From NCBI GenBank assembly GCA_945860895.1, contig CAMASK010000011.1, positions 1 through 52,525 of the forward strand: a stretch of 52,525 nucleotides of DNA. The letters are read 5' to 3'. A model generated the notes under the pieces. That model was not told where the DNA came from. It saw only the letters and a list, made by a program, of their open reading frames with translations, and ran no database searches. This document shows, one piece after another, positions 34,588 to 43,680 of the stretch (position 1 is the stretch's first letter; each line of letters starts with the position of its first letter). The position numbers and the translations under genes are program-made. The stretch comes from Bacteriovorax stolpii. Its GTDB lineage: Bacteria > Bdellovibrionota > Bacteriovoracia > Bacteriovoracales > Bacteriovoracaceae.

Positions 34588-35868
34588 ATGGTGGCAAAGA
34601 TACCTACAGGGTTATGGTCTCGAGGCTCAAAATTAATGGGTCTGGCCTCCAAGCTTGCTATTAATGAACTCTCCTCTCGCCTGAAAGGTTGGGAAGATGA
34701 GGCGAGTAAGCTTCAATCCAAAGTGGACTTTGCTCATACCATGGTAAAGACACTCTCTGAGCTCAAGGGCGCCAGTATGAAAATGGGTCAACTCTTGAGC
34801 ATGGATTTGGGAGAATACCTTCCACCAGAAGTGGTCAAGGTTCTAGAAAGTCTCCATCAAAATTCCACTTTTTTACCGTTTGAAAAAATATCTGAAATTT
34901 TGCAGGCCCAATTAGGCGAAAAATATAATAATTTAAAAGAGCTCTCTGCCACACCTTTGGCGGCAGCAAGCATTGGCCAAGTTCATACGGCCATTTTGCA
35001 TGGTCAATCAGTTGTAATTAAAATCCAATATCCAGGTGTTGCAGCATCTATTCCCTCAGATTTAAGGCTTCTGGAAATTCTTTTAAAAAATCTCAGTATG
35101 GTTCAGGGCAAGGACGTAAACTTGAAGCCATTTTTTCAGGAAGTGGAAGAAGTCTTGATAAGAGAAACTGATTATCTGCATGAAGCTCAAATGCTTTCAC
35201 GTTATAAAGAAGTATTTAAAGCTTCAAACTACATTATTCCCCAGGTCTATCCTGATTACTCCACAGCTACCATCCTGACGATGGAGCGCCTTGTGGGTAA
35301 ATCTTTGAATGAATGGATTCAAAAATCATTTTTAAGTGAACGGCAAAAAATGGCCCATGAATTAATGAATCTTTACCTTCATGAGTTTTTTCATCATGGT
35401 CTCGTTCAGACTGATCCCAATCCGGGTAATTTCATGATCACCAGCGATAATCGGATTGGGCTTTTGGATTTTGGAGCGGTTAAAGAATATTCCAAAGAAT
35501 TTATCGCAAGCTATAAGACTGTTCTCATAGCGGCTTATCATCGTGACGAAAAAAAACTATTGGAAGTCAGTGAGAAAATCAATTTCATTGATCCGAGAGA
35601 AAGTGAAGAAGCAAAAAGAATTTATCTGGATATGATGAATTTACTCGCAGAACCATTCAGACAAGAGGACCCTTTTGACTTCACTGACAAAAAATTTTTT
35701 GAGGAATCAAAAAATCTTTCATGGGAAATTACTCGCAAATGCAAATACTCCCCCCCACCAAAAGATCTACTCTTTTTACACCGAAAACTAGTAGGGATTT
35801 TTATTCTCATCAGGAAACTAGATGTGAAGATGGCACTTAAAGATTATTGGTATATGGTGGAAAGCTAG
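34588..35868 (+). CDS. UbiB/ABC1-family atypical kinase
   Basis: A 426-residue UbiB/ADCK-like protein. Visible motifs are KxGQ (KMGQ, 65-68), the Ala-rich loop AAASIGQ (125-131) in place of the glycine loop, the ATP lysine in VVIKIQ (145), QTDPNPGN (274-281) and the metal site LLDFGAVKE with DFG at 294-296. Family members are ATPases or kinases that support ubiquinone and membrane-lipid metabolism. There is no ubiquinone gene nearby, so the target is open. A GGAG site lies 4 bases before the ATG. The 3' end overlaps the TetR gene by 4 bases on the other strand. Confidence 0.93.
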   Translation: MVAKIPTGLWSRGSKLMGLASKLAINELSSRLKGWEDEASKLQSKVDFAHTMVKTLSELKGASMKMGQLLSMDLGEYLPPEVVKVLESLHQNSTFLPFEKISEILQAQLGEKYNNLKELSATPLAAASIGQVHTAILHGQSVVIKIQYPGVAASIPSDLRLLEILLKNLSMVQGKDVNLKPFFQEVEEVLIRETDYLHEAQMLSRYKEVFKASNYIIPQVYPDYSTATILTMERLVGKSLNEWIQKSFLSERQKMAHELMNLYLHEFFHHGLVQTDPNPGNFMITSDNRIGLLDFGAVKEYSKEFIASYKTVLIAAYHRDEKKLLEVSEKINFIDPRESEEAKRIYLDMMNLLAEPFRQEDPFDFTDKKFFEESKNLSWEITRKCKYSPPPKDLLFLHRKLVGIFILIRKLDVKMALKDYWYMVES

Positions 35869-36482
35869 CTTTTCTTTAAGTCTTCAATCACAACGCGACA
35901 AAGTCTTCTGATGTTCTTTTCTATGTCTGTATCCGTTGTGAAAGGAATATTGGGATTATTTTTAAAGCAGCAGTTATACATAATAGATGTATGGACAACA
36001 TGACTAAACAGGCACTTCAGCGCCCAATGCATGTCCTCCTCGCTTACTTTTTTCCCAACTTCATTCATGATGGCATCAGCGATGACTTTTCCTCCGGGGG
36101 GCCCAAAGAACTCATCCTCAGTACCTTGAGATGTCAAGTGATGAGCGTGTTGAGTAGACATCATGATTTTAGAAATCGTGATGAGGTCGTGAGATTTATT
36201 CATGAAATAGCGAAAAAGATAAATCAGTGTGTCTTCCAGATTTGGCCGATCCTGTTCATATTTGAGGCGAAGATTTTGTGAACATTCAATATATCCAGCA
36301 CGAACAATTTCAGCGAAAAGTTTATCTTTGTTTGAAAAATGATAGTTAACAGATGCCACGTTTACTTCTGCGGCTTTTGCAATATCGCGGATAGAAGTTC
36401 CCTCAAACCCATAGTCTGCAAACAGCACTCGGGCAGTAGTGATAATTTTTCCTTTGGTATCGCCTGAATCTTTTTCAATCAT
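35865..36482 (-). CDS. TetR/AcrR-family regulator, last gene of the efflux operon
   Basis: A 205-residue regulator. The N-terminal helix-turn-helix is IITTARVLFADYGFEGTSI then RDIAKAAEVNVASVNYHFSNK, standard for TetR, and the C-terminal part resembles the CerR-type ligand domain (HHLTSQGTEDEFFGPPGGKV). It is the third gene after TolC and the RND pump, 9 bases after the pump, with an AGGAG site. It is the obvious repressor for the 30-bp palindrome at 41155-41184. The inducer is unknown. Confidence 0.93.
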   Translation of the reverse strand: MIEKDSGDTKGKIITTARVLFADYGFEGTSIRDIAKAAEVNVASVNYHFSNKDKLFAEIVRAGYIECSQNLRLKYEQDRPNLEDTLIYLFRYFMNKSHDLITISKIMMSTQHAHHLTSQGTEDEFFGPPGGKVIADAIMNEVGKKVSEEDMHWALKCLFSHVVHTSIMYNCCFKNNPNIPFTTDTDIEKNIRRLCRVVIEDLKKS

Positions 36483-36491
36483 TTTAATCTC

Positions 36492-39400
36492 CTACTCAAT
36501 GACTTTATTCATTGGTGGTTCAAGATGCTCTTCTTTGCCAATTCCTGTTAAAAATCGATCAACAATCTTAATGCGTTTTAAAAATGCAACCCAATCTTCA
36601 ACGATGGCATATGCAGGAGGAATAAAAATGAGTGTCAAAATAGTTCCTGAAGTTAACCCCCAGGCCATTGCCAAGGTTATTGGTATCAGCATTTCATCAT
36701 GACCACCGATTCCATAAGCGGTCGGAAATAATCCTAAAACTGTTGAAAAGGCTGTCGCAACAACGGCCAGCAAGCGCTGACTAGAAGCTTTTACCAGGGC
36801 TTCATTTAGACTCATCCCTTCGCGTCTGGCAATTTCGATAAACTCAATAAGTACGATACCTGAGTTTACAATAATTCCTGTCAAACCAATAATTCCAATC
36901 AATGCCATAAAGGAAACAGGTCTTCCGTGTAAATAAAAGGCGACCGAAAAACCAACAAGGCCTAATGGGATAGTCATCATAATAATAAATGGTCTTAAGA
37001 ATGAATGAAACATGAAAACAAGCAGGGCAAAAATTCCAATGAGTGCAAGAATCAAAGCATTAAAAAGAGACTGCATACTTTCTTGAGTACTTTCTTCCAC
37101 TCCTCCAAAGACCAAAGAAACTTCCGGATATTTCATCCGGATACTTTCCCATTCTCGCTTTAATACAGAATTCACGGCAAATGAAGTCGTTTTAGTTTCA
37201 TCAATACCACCTACAAGCGACTTTGAACGTTTGAAATCAAACCGTTTAATTTGTGGTGTTCCAGGCTTGCGTTCAAAAGTAGCAATAGTACCAAGTGGAA
37301 TAAGGTTTTTATTTCCATCCATGATTTTTATACTTTTAAGATCCTGGCCAGCTTGACGATAATCATCCATAAACTTCACATTCAAGTTTACTTCCTTATT
37401 ATTAAGAGTCACTTCTGAGATATAGATTCCCCCGAGTGCAGTTCTCAAGGTCGTTCCAACATCAGCAACTTTAACTCCCAGTCGATCGGCCATTTCATAA
37501 TTTAAGTTAACCATGATTTCATCAGCGTCAACAAAGTCATCCACTTTTAAATCGATGACTCCCGGAATTGTTTCTAATTTTGATTTCAATATCTGAAGTG
37601 AATTATCCAGTTGAACGGGATCATTCGATCTGAAAGTGGCATTTATAGGTGAACCGACCGGTGGTCCGTTAATCAATTCTTCAAAAACCACAGATCCGTA
37701 TTTTTGGGTATCTAGTCCTCTTAACTTGGCCAGGAACTGAGTATGAGGAATGTTATATTTAGCTTCATCCGAAGCATAGATGATAACCAATCCCTGGGAA
37801 TCTCCAGCACCACCCTTGGGATCATCGGGACTAACTTTTGAAGTGCCGGCCTTACCTGTTATGGATTTAATCCATGCTGGGGAGAGATTTTGAATATCCT
37901 TAGAGAGTCGTGACACATTTTCAATGGTTGTCTCTAAAGGAGTTCCTTTAACTGATTCAACGCGAGCCAGATAAATTTCTGTTTGTTCTGCGGGGAAAAG
38001 CACAAATCTGTTTCCAAAAATCATCATCAAGAAGGCACCAATAATAAGGGCACTTGATCCACCGACTGTGATGTATTTGTGATGAACAACCCATCTCATT
38101 AAAACTTCAAATTTAAGTTTCCAACTGTCAAACCAATGTTCTTCACCTGATTTAACTTCCTTCACTCTTTTGCCAACAAAAGCTAATCTCATTGGTAAAA
38201 GGAAAAAAGATTCCACCAGAGAAACAAGAAGTGCAAGGGTCACAACCACTGGAATAGGAGCAATAAACTCCCCCATAATTCCCTTGGTAACAAGCATTGG
38301 TAGAAAAGAAGCAATGGTGGTTAAAACCGTTGCAGTAATTGGTGCCCAAAGATCCATGACAGATTTTTTTACTGCAGGAATAGTTGCCCATCCCTTACGC
38401 TTGAGATCGACGAAGTTATCAGAAATCACAATAGAGTTATCCACCAGATTTCCCATGGCAATAATGAAAGCGAGTATGGAAATTGAATCCAGATTCAGAC
38501 CAAAGCTAGGCATTAGACCAAAGACAGCTAAAATACCAATCGGAAGTGACAAAGCCGTCATGATTCCAACCCAACCAGGCATAAAGAGCATCAAAAAAAC
38601 AACTAAAAGCACAAGACCAGAAAGAGCATTGTTACTTAGAGTTGAAAGCTTCTGCTGAACTTTTTCTCCTTCATCATGATAGACGATAACTTTTACCTGC
38701 CCCTTCCAGCTTTTTTCAAAACGAGCGACAATGTCCCTCACTTTTGAAGCAAGCTCTAAAGTGTCTTCCCCGCCTTTCTTATTCACAATGACATGAACAG
38801 CATCTTCGCCATTATAACTTCCTAGGGTACGGGGATTTTCAGCACCATCGGCAACTTTTGAAATTTCTGCAAGTTTGACTGTCTCACCGGAAAAGTTGGA
38901 ACGAATGACTAATTCTTTCAAGTCCTCATCATTTTTTACTTTAGCATTTAGTCGTACCAGATCTTTACGCACACCTTTTTCGACGTCCCCTCCAGGCAGA
39001 GAAACGTTACGTGACTGCAGTTTGCTCAAAACCTCAGGAACACCAATATGGAAAGCGTCCATTTTTTTTAAATCAAGCTCAATGGTAAACTCTCTTTCCC
39101 TATACCCAACGAGCCTCACATCTTTAACAGCATTTAGATCTTCTACTTCACTTTTAAATAGGTCCGCGACCCGGTCTCTCAAACGGTTGTCGCCAGTCCC
39201 GACGACAGAGATTTCGATTGCTGGAAACTCATCTGATTTAATCTCTAAAAATGAGGGTTGCTGCTGAAGATCGGCGGGAAGCTTGGAAACTCTCTGCACG
39301 GCCTTCTGTAAATCATCCATCACTTCTTTCTCATCCACATTGTCCATGTCAACTCTGACCATGATGGTACTTAGTCCAGTCTGAGAAACTGATTTCACAT

Positions 39401-39638
39401 CTTTTAAACCAGAAACAGTTCTGATTTCATCTTCTATTGGTTTGGTTATGAGAGCTTCAATATCTTCAGGTGAAGCTCCGTTATATTGAGTCACTATCGT
39501 AGCAGTGGCAAAATCAACTTGTGGCCATGATTCTGAATTCATTTTATTAAGTCCTTGAAGTCCAAAGACCACCACGAACATAGTTAAAACCAAAGTCAGC
39601 TTGTAGTTACGAAGAAAAAAATCTACAAAAAATTTCAT
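36492..39638 (-). CDS. RND-superfamily efflux transporter
   Basis: A 1048-residue inner-membrane pump of the AcrB/HAE type. It has a first membrane helix at the N-terminus, a periplasmic loop (32-330) with the porter pattern YNGASPEDIEALITKPIEDEI and SGLKDVKSVSQTGLS, then a membrane block with the proton-relay Asp at D400 in GNLVDNSIVISDN. A second half repeats the layout (FMALIGIIGLTGIIVNSGIV). Twelve membrane helices are expected. The substrate is unknown. It sits between TolC and TetR, 2 bases after TolC. No membrane fusion (adaptor) gene lies next to it, although RND pumps normally need one. Confidence 0.96.
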   Translation of the reverse strand: MKFFVDFFLRNYKLTLVLTMFVVVFGLQGLNKMNSESWPQVDFATATIVTQYNGASPEDIEALITKPIEDEIRTVSGLKDVKSVSQTGLSTIMVRVDMDNVDEKEVMDDLQKAVQRVSKLPADLQQQPSFLEIKSDEFPAIEISVVGTGDNRLRDRVADLFKSEVEDLNAVKDVRLVGYREREFTIELDLKKMDAFHIGVPEVLSKLQSRNVSLPGGDVEKGVRKDLVRLNAKVKNDEDLKELVIRSNFSGETVKLAEISKVADGAENPRTLGSYNGEDAVHVIVNKKGGEDTLELASKVRDIVARFEKSWKGQVKVIVYHDEGEKVQQKLSTLSNNALSGLVLLVVFLMLFMPGWVGIMTALSLPIGILAVFGLMPSFGLNLDSISILAFIIAMGNLVDNSIVISDNFVDLKRKGWATIPAVKKSVMDLWAPITATVLTTIASFLPMLVTKGIMGEFIAPIPVVVTLALLVSLVESFFLLPMRLAFVGKRVKEVKSGEEHWFDSWKLKFEVLMRWVVHHKYITVGGSSALIIGAFLMMIFGNRFVLFPAEQTEIYLARVESVKGTPLETTIENVSRLSKDIQNLSPAWIKSITGKAGTSKVSPDDPKGGAGDSQGLVIIYASDEAKYNIPHTQFLAKLRGLDTQKYGSVVFEELINGPPVGSPINATFRSNDPVQLDNSLQILKSKLETIPGVIDLKVDDFVDADEIMVNLNYEMADRLGVKVADVGTTLRTALGGIYISEVTLNNKEVNLNVKFMDDYRQAGQDLKSIKIMDGNKNLIPLGTIATFERKPGTPQIKRFDFKRSKSLVGGIDETKTTSFAVNSVLKREWESIRMKYPEVSLVFGGVEESTQESMQSLFNALILALIGIFALLVFMFHSFLRPFIIMMTIPLGLVGFSVAFYLHGRPVSFMALIGIIGLTGIIVNSGIVLIEFIEIARREGMSLNEALVKASSQRLLAVVATAFSTVLGLFPTAYGIGGHDEMLIPITLAMAWGLTSGTILTLIFIPPAYAIVEDWVAFLKRIKIVDRFLTGIGKEEHLEPPMNKVIE

Positions 39639-39640
39639 AT

Positions 39641-41137
39641 TTAGATCCTATTAAATTCACATGGAGTTTCAGTATAAATGACGAGATAATCAAACAAGAC
39701 ATTCAGAATCTGCAAACGAGTTTCAATGGTAGCTAGTTCTGAATTTAAAAGGGCATCCTGATTCTGGATAAGATCGTTCACAGAAGCTCGAGCTTGCTGG
39801 TATTTACGCTGCATAAATTTAAGCTTTTTATCCAGTTGCTGGGAACTCACTTTCTGATTTAGAATCATCTCATTCAAAAGAGTAACAGAACGTACAAGCT
39901 GCTGATGCGTGTTGACCATTTGAGCATCATTAGAATTGATAGCTGCCGACAATCTTTTTTCATCATAAACTTCTTTGGTTCTTTGATTGTTTTGCTTAAC
40001 ATCCCCTAAAGGAACTGAGAAACTCAGGCCAACTACATAACCAGCGCGGTTATTTGTTTGCATGTCATCTAGCGCAGAACCATAACTTCCACGAAAGCCA
40101 CCTCCATTAGCGTCTGAACCTACACCGGTTGATTTAACTGCACCGTAGAGTTTAACGTCCGGATCCGAATACCTAGAATTCAATACAGAAGAATTGGTCC
40201 TCATGGCCCTGATCATTTCGGTGGCTTCATCATATTTTGTGAAGTGATAAGGTACTTTCTGTTCTTTTGCTATAGTGGCAGCACACCCCATAACCTGATC
40301 AAAGGTTTCATCCAGGCTATATTTACTGAGGACGATTTCTGAGTCACTGAGTTCCGGTAAAAGATTTTTTAACTGCTTAATTAATGTTTCTCTCTGATAT
40401 TGAAGATAAGTCAGTGTTCCTTTCCTGGAGGCAACTTGCGCTTCATATCCAGCTACTTCATCAGCTTCGGCGACTGAATTTTTAAAGCGTAACCCCGTCT
40501 CAATTGCCTGTTGTTTGGCGGTTTTTAACAGTGCCTGAGAAATACCAATGGCTTCCTGATTGGCCACTAGTGACCAATAAATTCTTCTGAGAGAAATATG
40601 AAAGGCTTTCATCTGAATATCTCTTTCCAGGGCAGCTCTCTTAGAATCCAACAAAGCATTTTCTATTTTGCTCTTACTTAATCTTCCAAATAAATCTTTC
40701 CAAAGATCCATCTGCAAAGTGAAGCTTAAGATCGTGGTAGTTACATTGTTGAATTTTCCGGCCGTGGGCGAATTTGCACTCCTCTGGTCTGCGCTCACAG
40801 AAGCTTCAGCACTAAAACCTCCCTGCATATTCTGTCTTACACCCATCTGAACTTGCTTAATTGGTGAGAAGATTGGAATAAACTGGATAATGGGCTTTTC
40901 ATTGGTCTCAATGTAGGAGGCCTTCCCAAAAAGCTCTGGAGCAAAGGCTTCGTTAACGTCACCTTTTCTTATATCCACGGCCAAGAATGCGGCCTGAATT
41001 TGATCCAATTGTGGAGATCCCTTGGCCGAATAATCTTTTAATAAATCTTCTGAAAGACTCACCTGGCTTGAGGAAAAGGTCTGGCCACTAAGACTGAAGA
41101 TGACAATAAACGGGAATATTTTCAGCATGTTAAGCAT
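39641..41137 (-). CDS. TolC-family outer-membrane efflux channel
   Basis: A 498-residue TolC-like protein with a signal peptide (IFPFIVIFSLSGQTFSS). Two internal repeats of long helices and barrel strands are visible, for example LDSKRAALERDIQMKAFHIS, SVAEADEVAGYEAQVAS and RKYQQARASVNDLIQNQDAL. The last is the typical conserved helix of the family. It is the first gene of the efflux operon and carries the promoter with the palindrome. It should form the outer-membrane tunnel for the RND pump downstream. Confidence 0.92.
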   Translation of the reverse strand: MLNMLKIFPFIVIFSLSGQTFSSSQVSLSEDLLKDYSAKGSPQLDQIQAAFLAVDIRKGDVNEAFAPELFGKASYIETNEKPIIQFIPIFSPIKQVQMGVRQNMQGGFSAEASVSADQRSANSPTAGKFNNVTTTILSFTLQMDLWKDLFGRLSKSKIENALLDSKRAALERDIQMKAFHISLRRIYWSLVANQEAIGISQALLKTAKQQAIETGLRFKNSVAEADEVAGYEAQVASRKGTLTYLQYQRETLIKQLKNLLPELSDSEIVLSKYSLDETFDQVMGCAATIAKEQKVPYHFTKYDEATEMIRAMRTNSSVLNSRYSDPDVKLYGAVKSTGVGSDANGGGFRGSYGSALDDMQTNNRAGYVVGLSFSVPLGDVKQNNQRTKEVYDEKRLSAAINSNDAQMVNTHQQLVRSVTLLNEMILNQKVSSQQLDKKLKFMQRKYQQARASVNDLIQNQDALLNSELATIETRLQILNVLFDYLVIYTETPCEFNRI

Positions 41138-41154
41138 GAACTCTCACTTTGATC

Positions 41155-41184
41155 ACTTGTTTCAAACAATTGTTTGAAACAAGT
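41155..41184. promoter_or_regulatory. Perfect 30-bp palindrome, probable TetR operator
   Basis: The half-site ACTTGTTTCAAACAA (41155-41169) is followed directly by its exact complement (41170-41184). The 15-base arms have no spacer. It overlaps the last bases of the -10 box and lies 18 bases from the TolC start codon, so a bound dimer would block the promoter. The TetR-family product of the same operon is the likely ligand. Confidence 0.88.
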
Positions 41185-41210
41185 ATATAGGGAGGGATTT
41201 TTGAGATCAA
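41182..41210 (-). promoter_or_regulatory. Sigma-70-like promoter of the efflux operon
   Basis: On the minus strand TTGATC (41205-41210), exactly 17 bases, then TATACT (41182-41187). The -10 box matches TATAAT at 5 of 6 positions and the -35 box matches TTGACA at 4 of 6. It lies about 45 bases before the TolC start codon and its -10 end overlaps the palindrome. Confidence 0.8.
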
Positions 41211-41242
41211 CTCTAAAATGAATAAAACTTTGAGATTAAAAA

Positions 41243-41596
41243 CTAGTAGTAAAGATCACATTGAGAAAGGCATTGAGAATCGGACTTAGCAGCATTTTTA
41301 CTAACTAAACTTACGCCGAAAGCATCGGCTTTTAGATCCTCTTCACTTGCTTCACCTGGACCGAAGAAATCTTTGATTTCTTTTAATAGTCCAATCATGA
41401 GCACTTCATTGTCACTGCATTTAAGGGCCAACATACAGGAGACTGTACAGTGACGATTTTTATCGTAACTCGAATGCTTTTCAGCAATTGAGATCACACG
41501 CTTTGAGTTATTTAAAGAGCAGATGAAATTCACCGAAGCAAAGGCTTGGGTTGAGATAGTGGTCAGGACAAAAATTGCAAGAAGTGTATTTTTCAT
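41243..41596 (-). CDS. Small secreted Cys-rich protein
   Basis: A 117-residue exported protein with signal peptide MKNTLLAIFVLTTISTQAFA, then SVNFICSLNN. Six Cys remain in the mature part (FICS, RHCTVSCM, LKCSD, SQCLSQC), so disulfides are likely. The segment EIKDFFGPGEASEEDLKADA is acidic and could bind metal. No family was recognised. It is a single gene, 59 bases from the efflux promoter. Confidence 0.72.
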   Translation of the reverse strand: MKNTLLAIFVLTTISTQAFASVNFICSLNNSKRVISIAEKHSSYDKNRHCTVSCMLALKCSDNEVLMIGLLKEIKDFFGPGEASEEDLKADAFGVSLVSKNAAKSDSQCLSQCDLYY

Positions 41597-41697
41597 GTTG
41601 GATGATCTACCTCAAATCTGAAGAAAATTTTCAGCTGCTGTAAATTATTCATCATTTAAAAGTGTTTTTAGCTTACCAACCACCCCATTCAAAGGAT

Positions 41698-42096
41698 TCA
41701 CTTCTTTTCTTTATCAGTAATGAGAGAAATGTTTTCTAATTTATTTAACTGCAAAAGATCCAGAACTTTTACCAGTCTCAAATAACGAACCTCTCCATCA
41801 ACTCTAAGATTGATGAGAGCGTCTTTTTTTAATTCTTTCAATGCCCCTGGAAGGGCTTCGATCGTAGATTTTTTGCCGTTTACGGCAATGTCTTCATTGG
41901 ATAATTCAATCGTTAGTTGATCTGTTTTTTTCTCGTTCCCGGCACCTTGCTCGGACTTAGGTAGTTTTAACAATAGTGCCAACTCATCTTTTTTAAAAGT
42001 GGAGGTAACTAAAAAAAATACCAGAAGCAAGAACACCATATCAATCAATGGTGTCAGGTCCATTGCGAGAGATTCTCGTTTTTGTCTGCGACCCAT
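41698..42096 (-). CDS. exbD: ExbD/TolR-family protein
   Basis: A 132-residue protein with one N-terminal membrane helix and a periplasmic domain. The key motif LTPLIDMVFLLLVFFLVTSTF holds the proton-conducting Asp (D19), as in ExbD D25. It acts with the ExbB-like product upstream as the proton-driven motor for TonB or a Tol-like system. It begins 4 bases after exbB. No TonB or TolA gene is next to it, so the driven partner is elsewhere. Confidence 0.92.
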   Translation of the reverse strand: MGRRQKRESLAMDLTPLIDMVFLLLVFFLVTSTFKKDELALLLKLPKSEQGAGNEKKTDQLTIELSNEDIAVNGKKSTIEALPGALKELKKDALINLRVDGEVRYLRLVKVLDLLQLNKLENISLITDKEKK

Positions 42097-42100
42097 GGGA

Positions 42101-42622
42101 TTAACCTTTTAGGTAAGGAGAAATTTTCTTTTCTAATTTAATTTCCAGAGCATCTAATTCACCGGACAAATAGTTGTGAGCGATGTAGTGAGGAATTGCT
42201 ACAATCAAGCCAACAATTGTTGTAATGAGAGCGTAAGAAATCCCCGATGCAAATTGACCGGGATCCTGAAGACCAGTTGCTGAAATAACCTGGAAAGCTT
42301 CATAGATACCAATCACGGTTCCAAGAAGACCCAAGAGTGGAGCAGTTGTCGCAACAACTTTAATGGAAGTCATTCCTACTTCAAGTTCATGCACTCTTTG
42401 AGAGATCGTATCTTTAACCAATTCAAGATTTGGCAAAAGCTGCTTGATATCAAAGCGCTTAATTAAATCATCGGCCACGGCCCTAGCCTCTAAATCTAAA
42501 TTTTTATTAAAGTCTCTCATGACAAATAAACGCCAAAGGATGAGAGAAATGCCCACTACATTCATGGCCACCAGGATCCAGGTAATAGATCCACCAGCAT
42601 TGATGAATTCAATCAGACGCAT
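42101..42622 (-). CDS. exbB: ExbB/TolQ/MotA-family proton channel protein
   Basis: A 173-residue inner-membrane protein with three membrane helices. The family core is visible as GMTSIKVVATTAPLLGLLGT, VIGIYEAFQVIS and FASGISYALITTIVGLIVAI, with the polar Thr residues of the proton path. It is at the short end for ExbB. An AAGGAA site precedes the ATG. It is the first gene of the exbB-exbD pair. Confidence 0.92.
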   Translation of the reverse strand: MRLIEFINAGGSITWILVAMNVVGISLILWRLFVMRDFNKNLDLEARAVADDLIKRFDIKQLLPNLELVKDTISQRVHELEVGMTSIKVVATTAPLLGLLGTVIGIYEAFQVISATGLQDPGQFASGISYALITTIVGLIVAIPHYIAHNYLSGELDALEIKLEKKISPYLKG

Positions 42623-42789
42623 AAAATTCCTTTTTTTAAAAACTTATCGTCTCAATGATAGTCACTCTTTCGAGTTACGTAAACGAAGTTTGGTGTTTTG
42701 ACAAGGTTGGCCAAAATAAGTTTGAAGCTTTACGAAAGACGGACCACGTGACAAATTGAGCTAGTACTTTTTGTTTTTGAGGAGCTCCT

Positions 42790-43680
42790 GTGAATACCAG
42801 TCTAAAAGAATCATTAACTACGTTTGGCTTGATTTGGAACCATAAGCTTATCACCATTGCTGGTATAAAATTGGGTCTTGGCAACATGCTGGTGGCCCTT
42901 TTCTTACTCCTTTTTGCCTCTCGTCTTTCTAATCTTATGTCTAAACTTATCAATAAGCGTTTGATCATGCGTTTTGTTGAAGATCGAGCTTCCCAGACTA
43001 CCTATCAAACCTTTGCTTTTTACGGATGCCTTGCATTGTTTGTGACATTGTCCCTTACTATTGCGGGAATTCCCCTGACGGTCTTTACTGTTGTGGGTGG
43101 GGCATTGGCCATTGGAGTGGGTTTTGGTTCACAAAATATTGTTAATAATTTTATCTCCGGAGTTATCCTCCTGATAGAACAGCCTATAAAAATTGGTGAT
43201 GTGGTTGAGGTGGAAAATATAACTGGTACAGTGATTTCGATTGGTACAAGAAGCACTAAAATTAAGAACGCGGATCAAAAAGTATTCATTGTGCCTAATA
43301 GTTTCTTTCTTGAGAAAGGAGTAGTGAACTGGAACTATGAAACAACTATTATTCGGACAATTGTAGAATTTGGTGTGGCCTATGGATCAGCTGTGAGACA
43401 AGTTGAAAATATCTGTCTGGATATCATGCTCAACCATGAAGGAATTGAGCAAACTCCTCTACCTATTGTTCAATTCACTAATTTTGCAGATTCAAATTTA
43501 ACTTTCCAGCTCATATTCTTCTGTAACATTGATAAAGTGCCTTCACTAAATCAAGTAAGAAGTGATGTTCGTTTTCTAATGGATGATCGCTTCCGCGAGA
43601 TGAATATTTCCATGGCATTCCCACAAAGAGAAATGCATTTGAGATTTGATAAACCAATAGGAGTTAAAGTTCTTTCTTAA
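42790..43680 (+). CDS. MscS-family mechanosensitive ion channel
   Basis: A 296-residue inner-membrane channel that opens under membrane tension to release solutes. It starts with GTG behind a GAGGAG site. Three membrane helices are followed by the typical pore and beta-domain: VVGGALAIGVGFGSQNIVNN, FISGVILLIEQPIKIGDVVE, GTVISIGTRSTKIKNAD and VPNSFFLEKGVVNW. The C-terminal domain ends MNISMAFPQREMHL. The length is close to E. coli MscS (286). It is divergent from exbB and overlaps the convergent oxidoreductase gene by 17 bases at the 3' end. Confidence 0.94.
   Translation: MNTSLKESLTTFGLIWNHKLITIAGIKLGLGNMLVALFLLLFASRLSNLMSKLINKRLIMRFVEDRASQTTYQTFAFYGCLALFVTLSLTIAGIPLTVFTVVGGALAIGVGFGSQNIVNNFISGVILLIEQPIKIGDVVEVENITGTVISIGTRSTKIKNADQKVFIVPNSFFLEKGVVNWNYETTIIRTIVEFGVAYGSAVRQVENICLDIMLNHEGIEQTPLPIVQFTNFADSNLTFQLIFFCNIDKVPSLNQVRSDVRFLMDDRFREMNISMAFPQREMHLRFDKPIGVKVLS

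Noticed and set aside
38170-38658. A 162-codon plus-strand frame inside the RND pump
   Set aside because: It is fully inside a well-supported minus-strand gene, has an unnatural Ser/Thr/Arg-rich composition and no family match.
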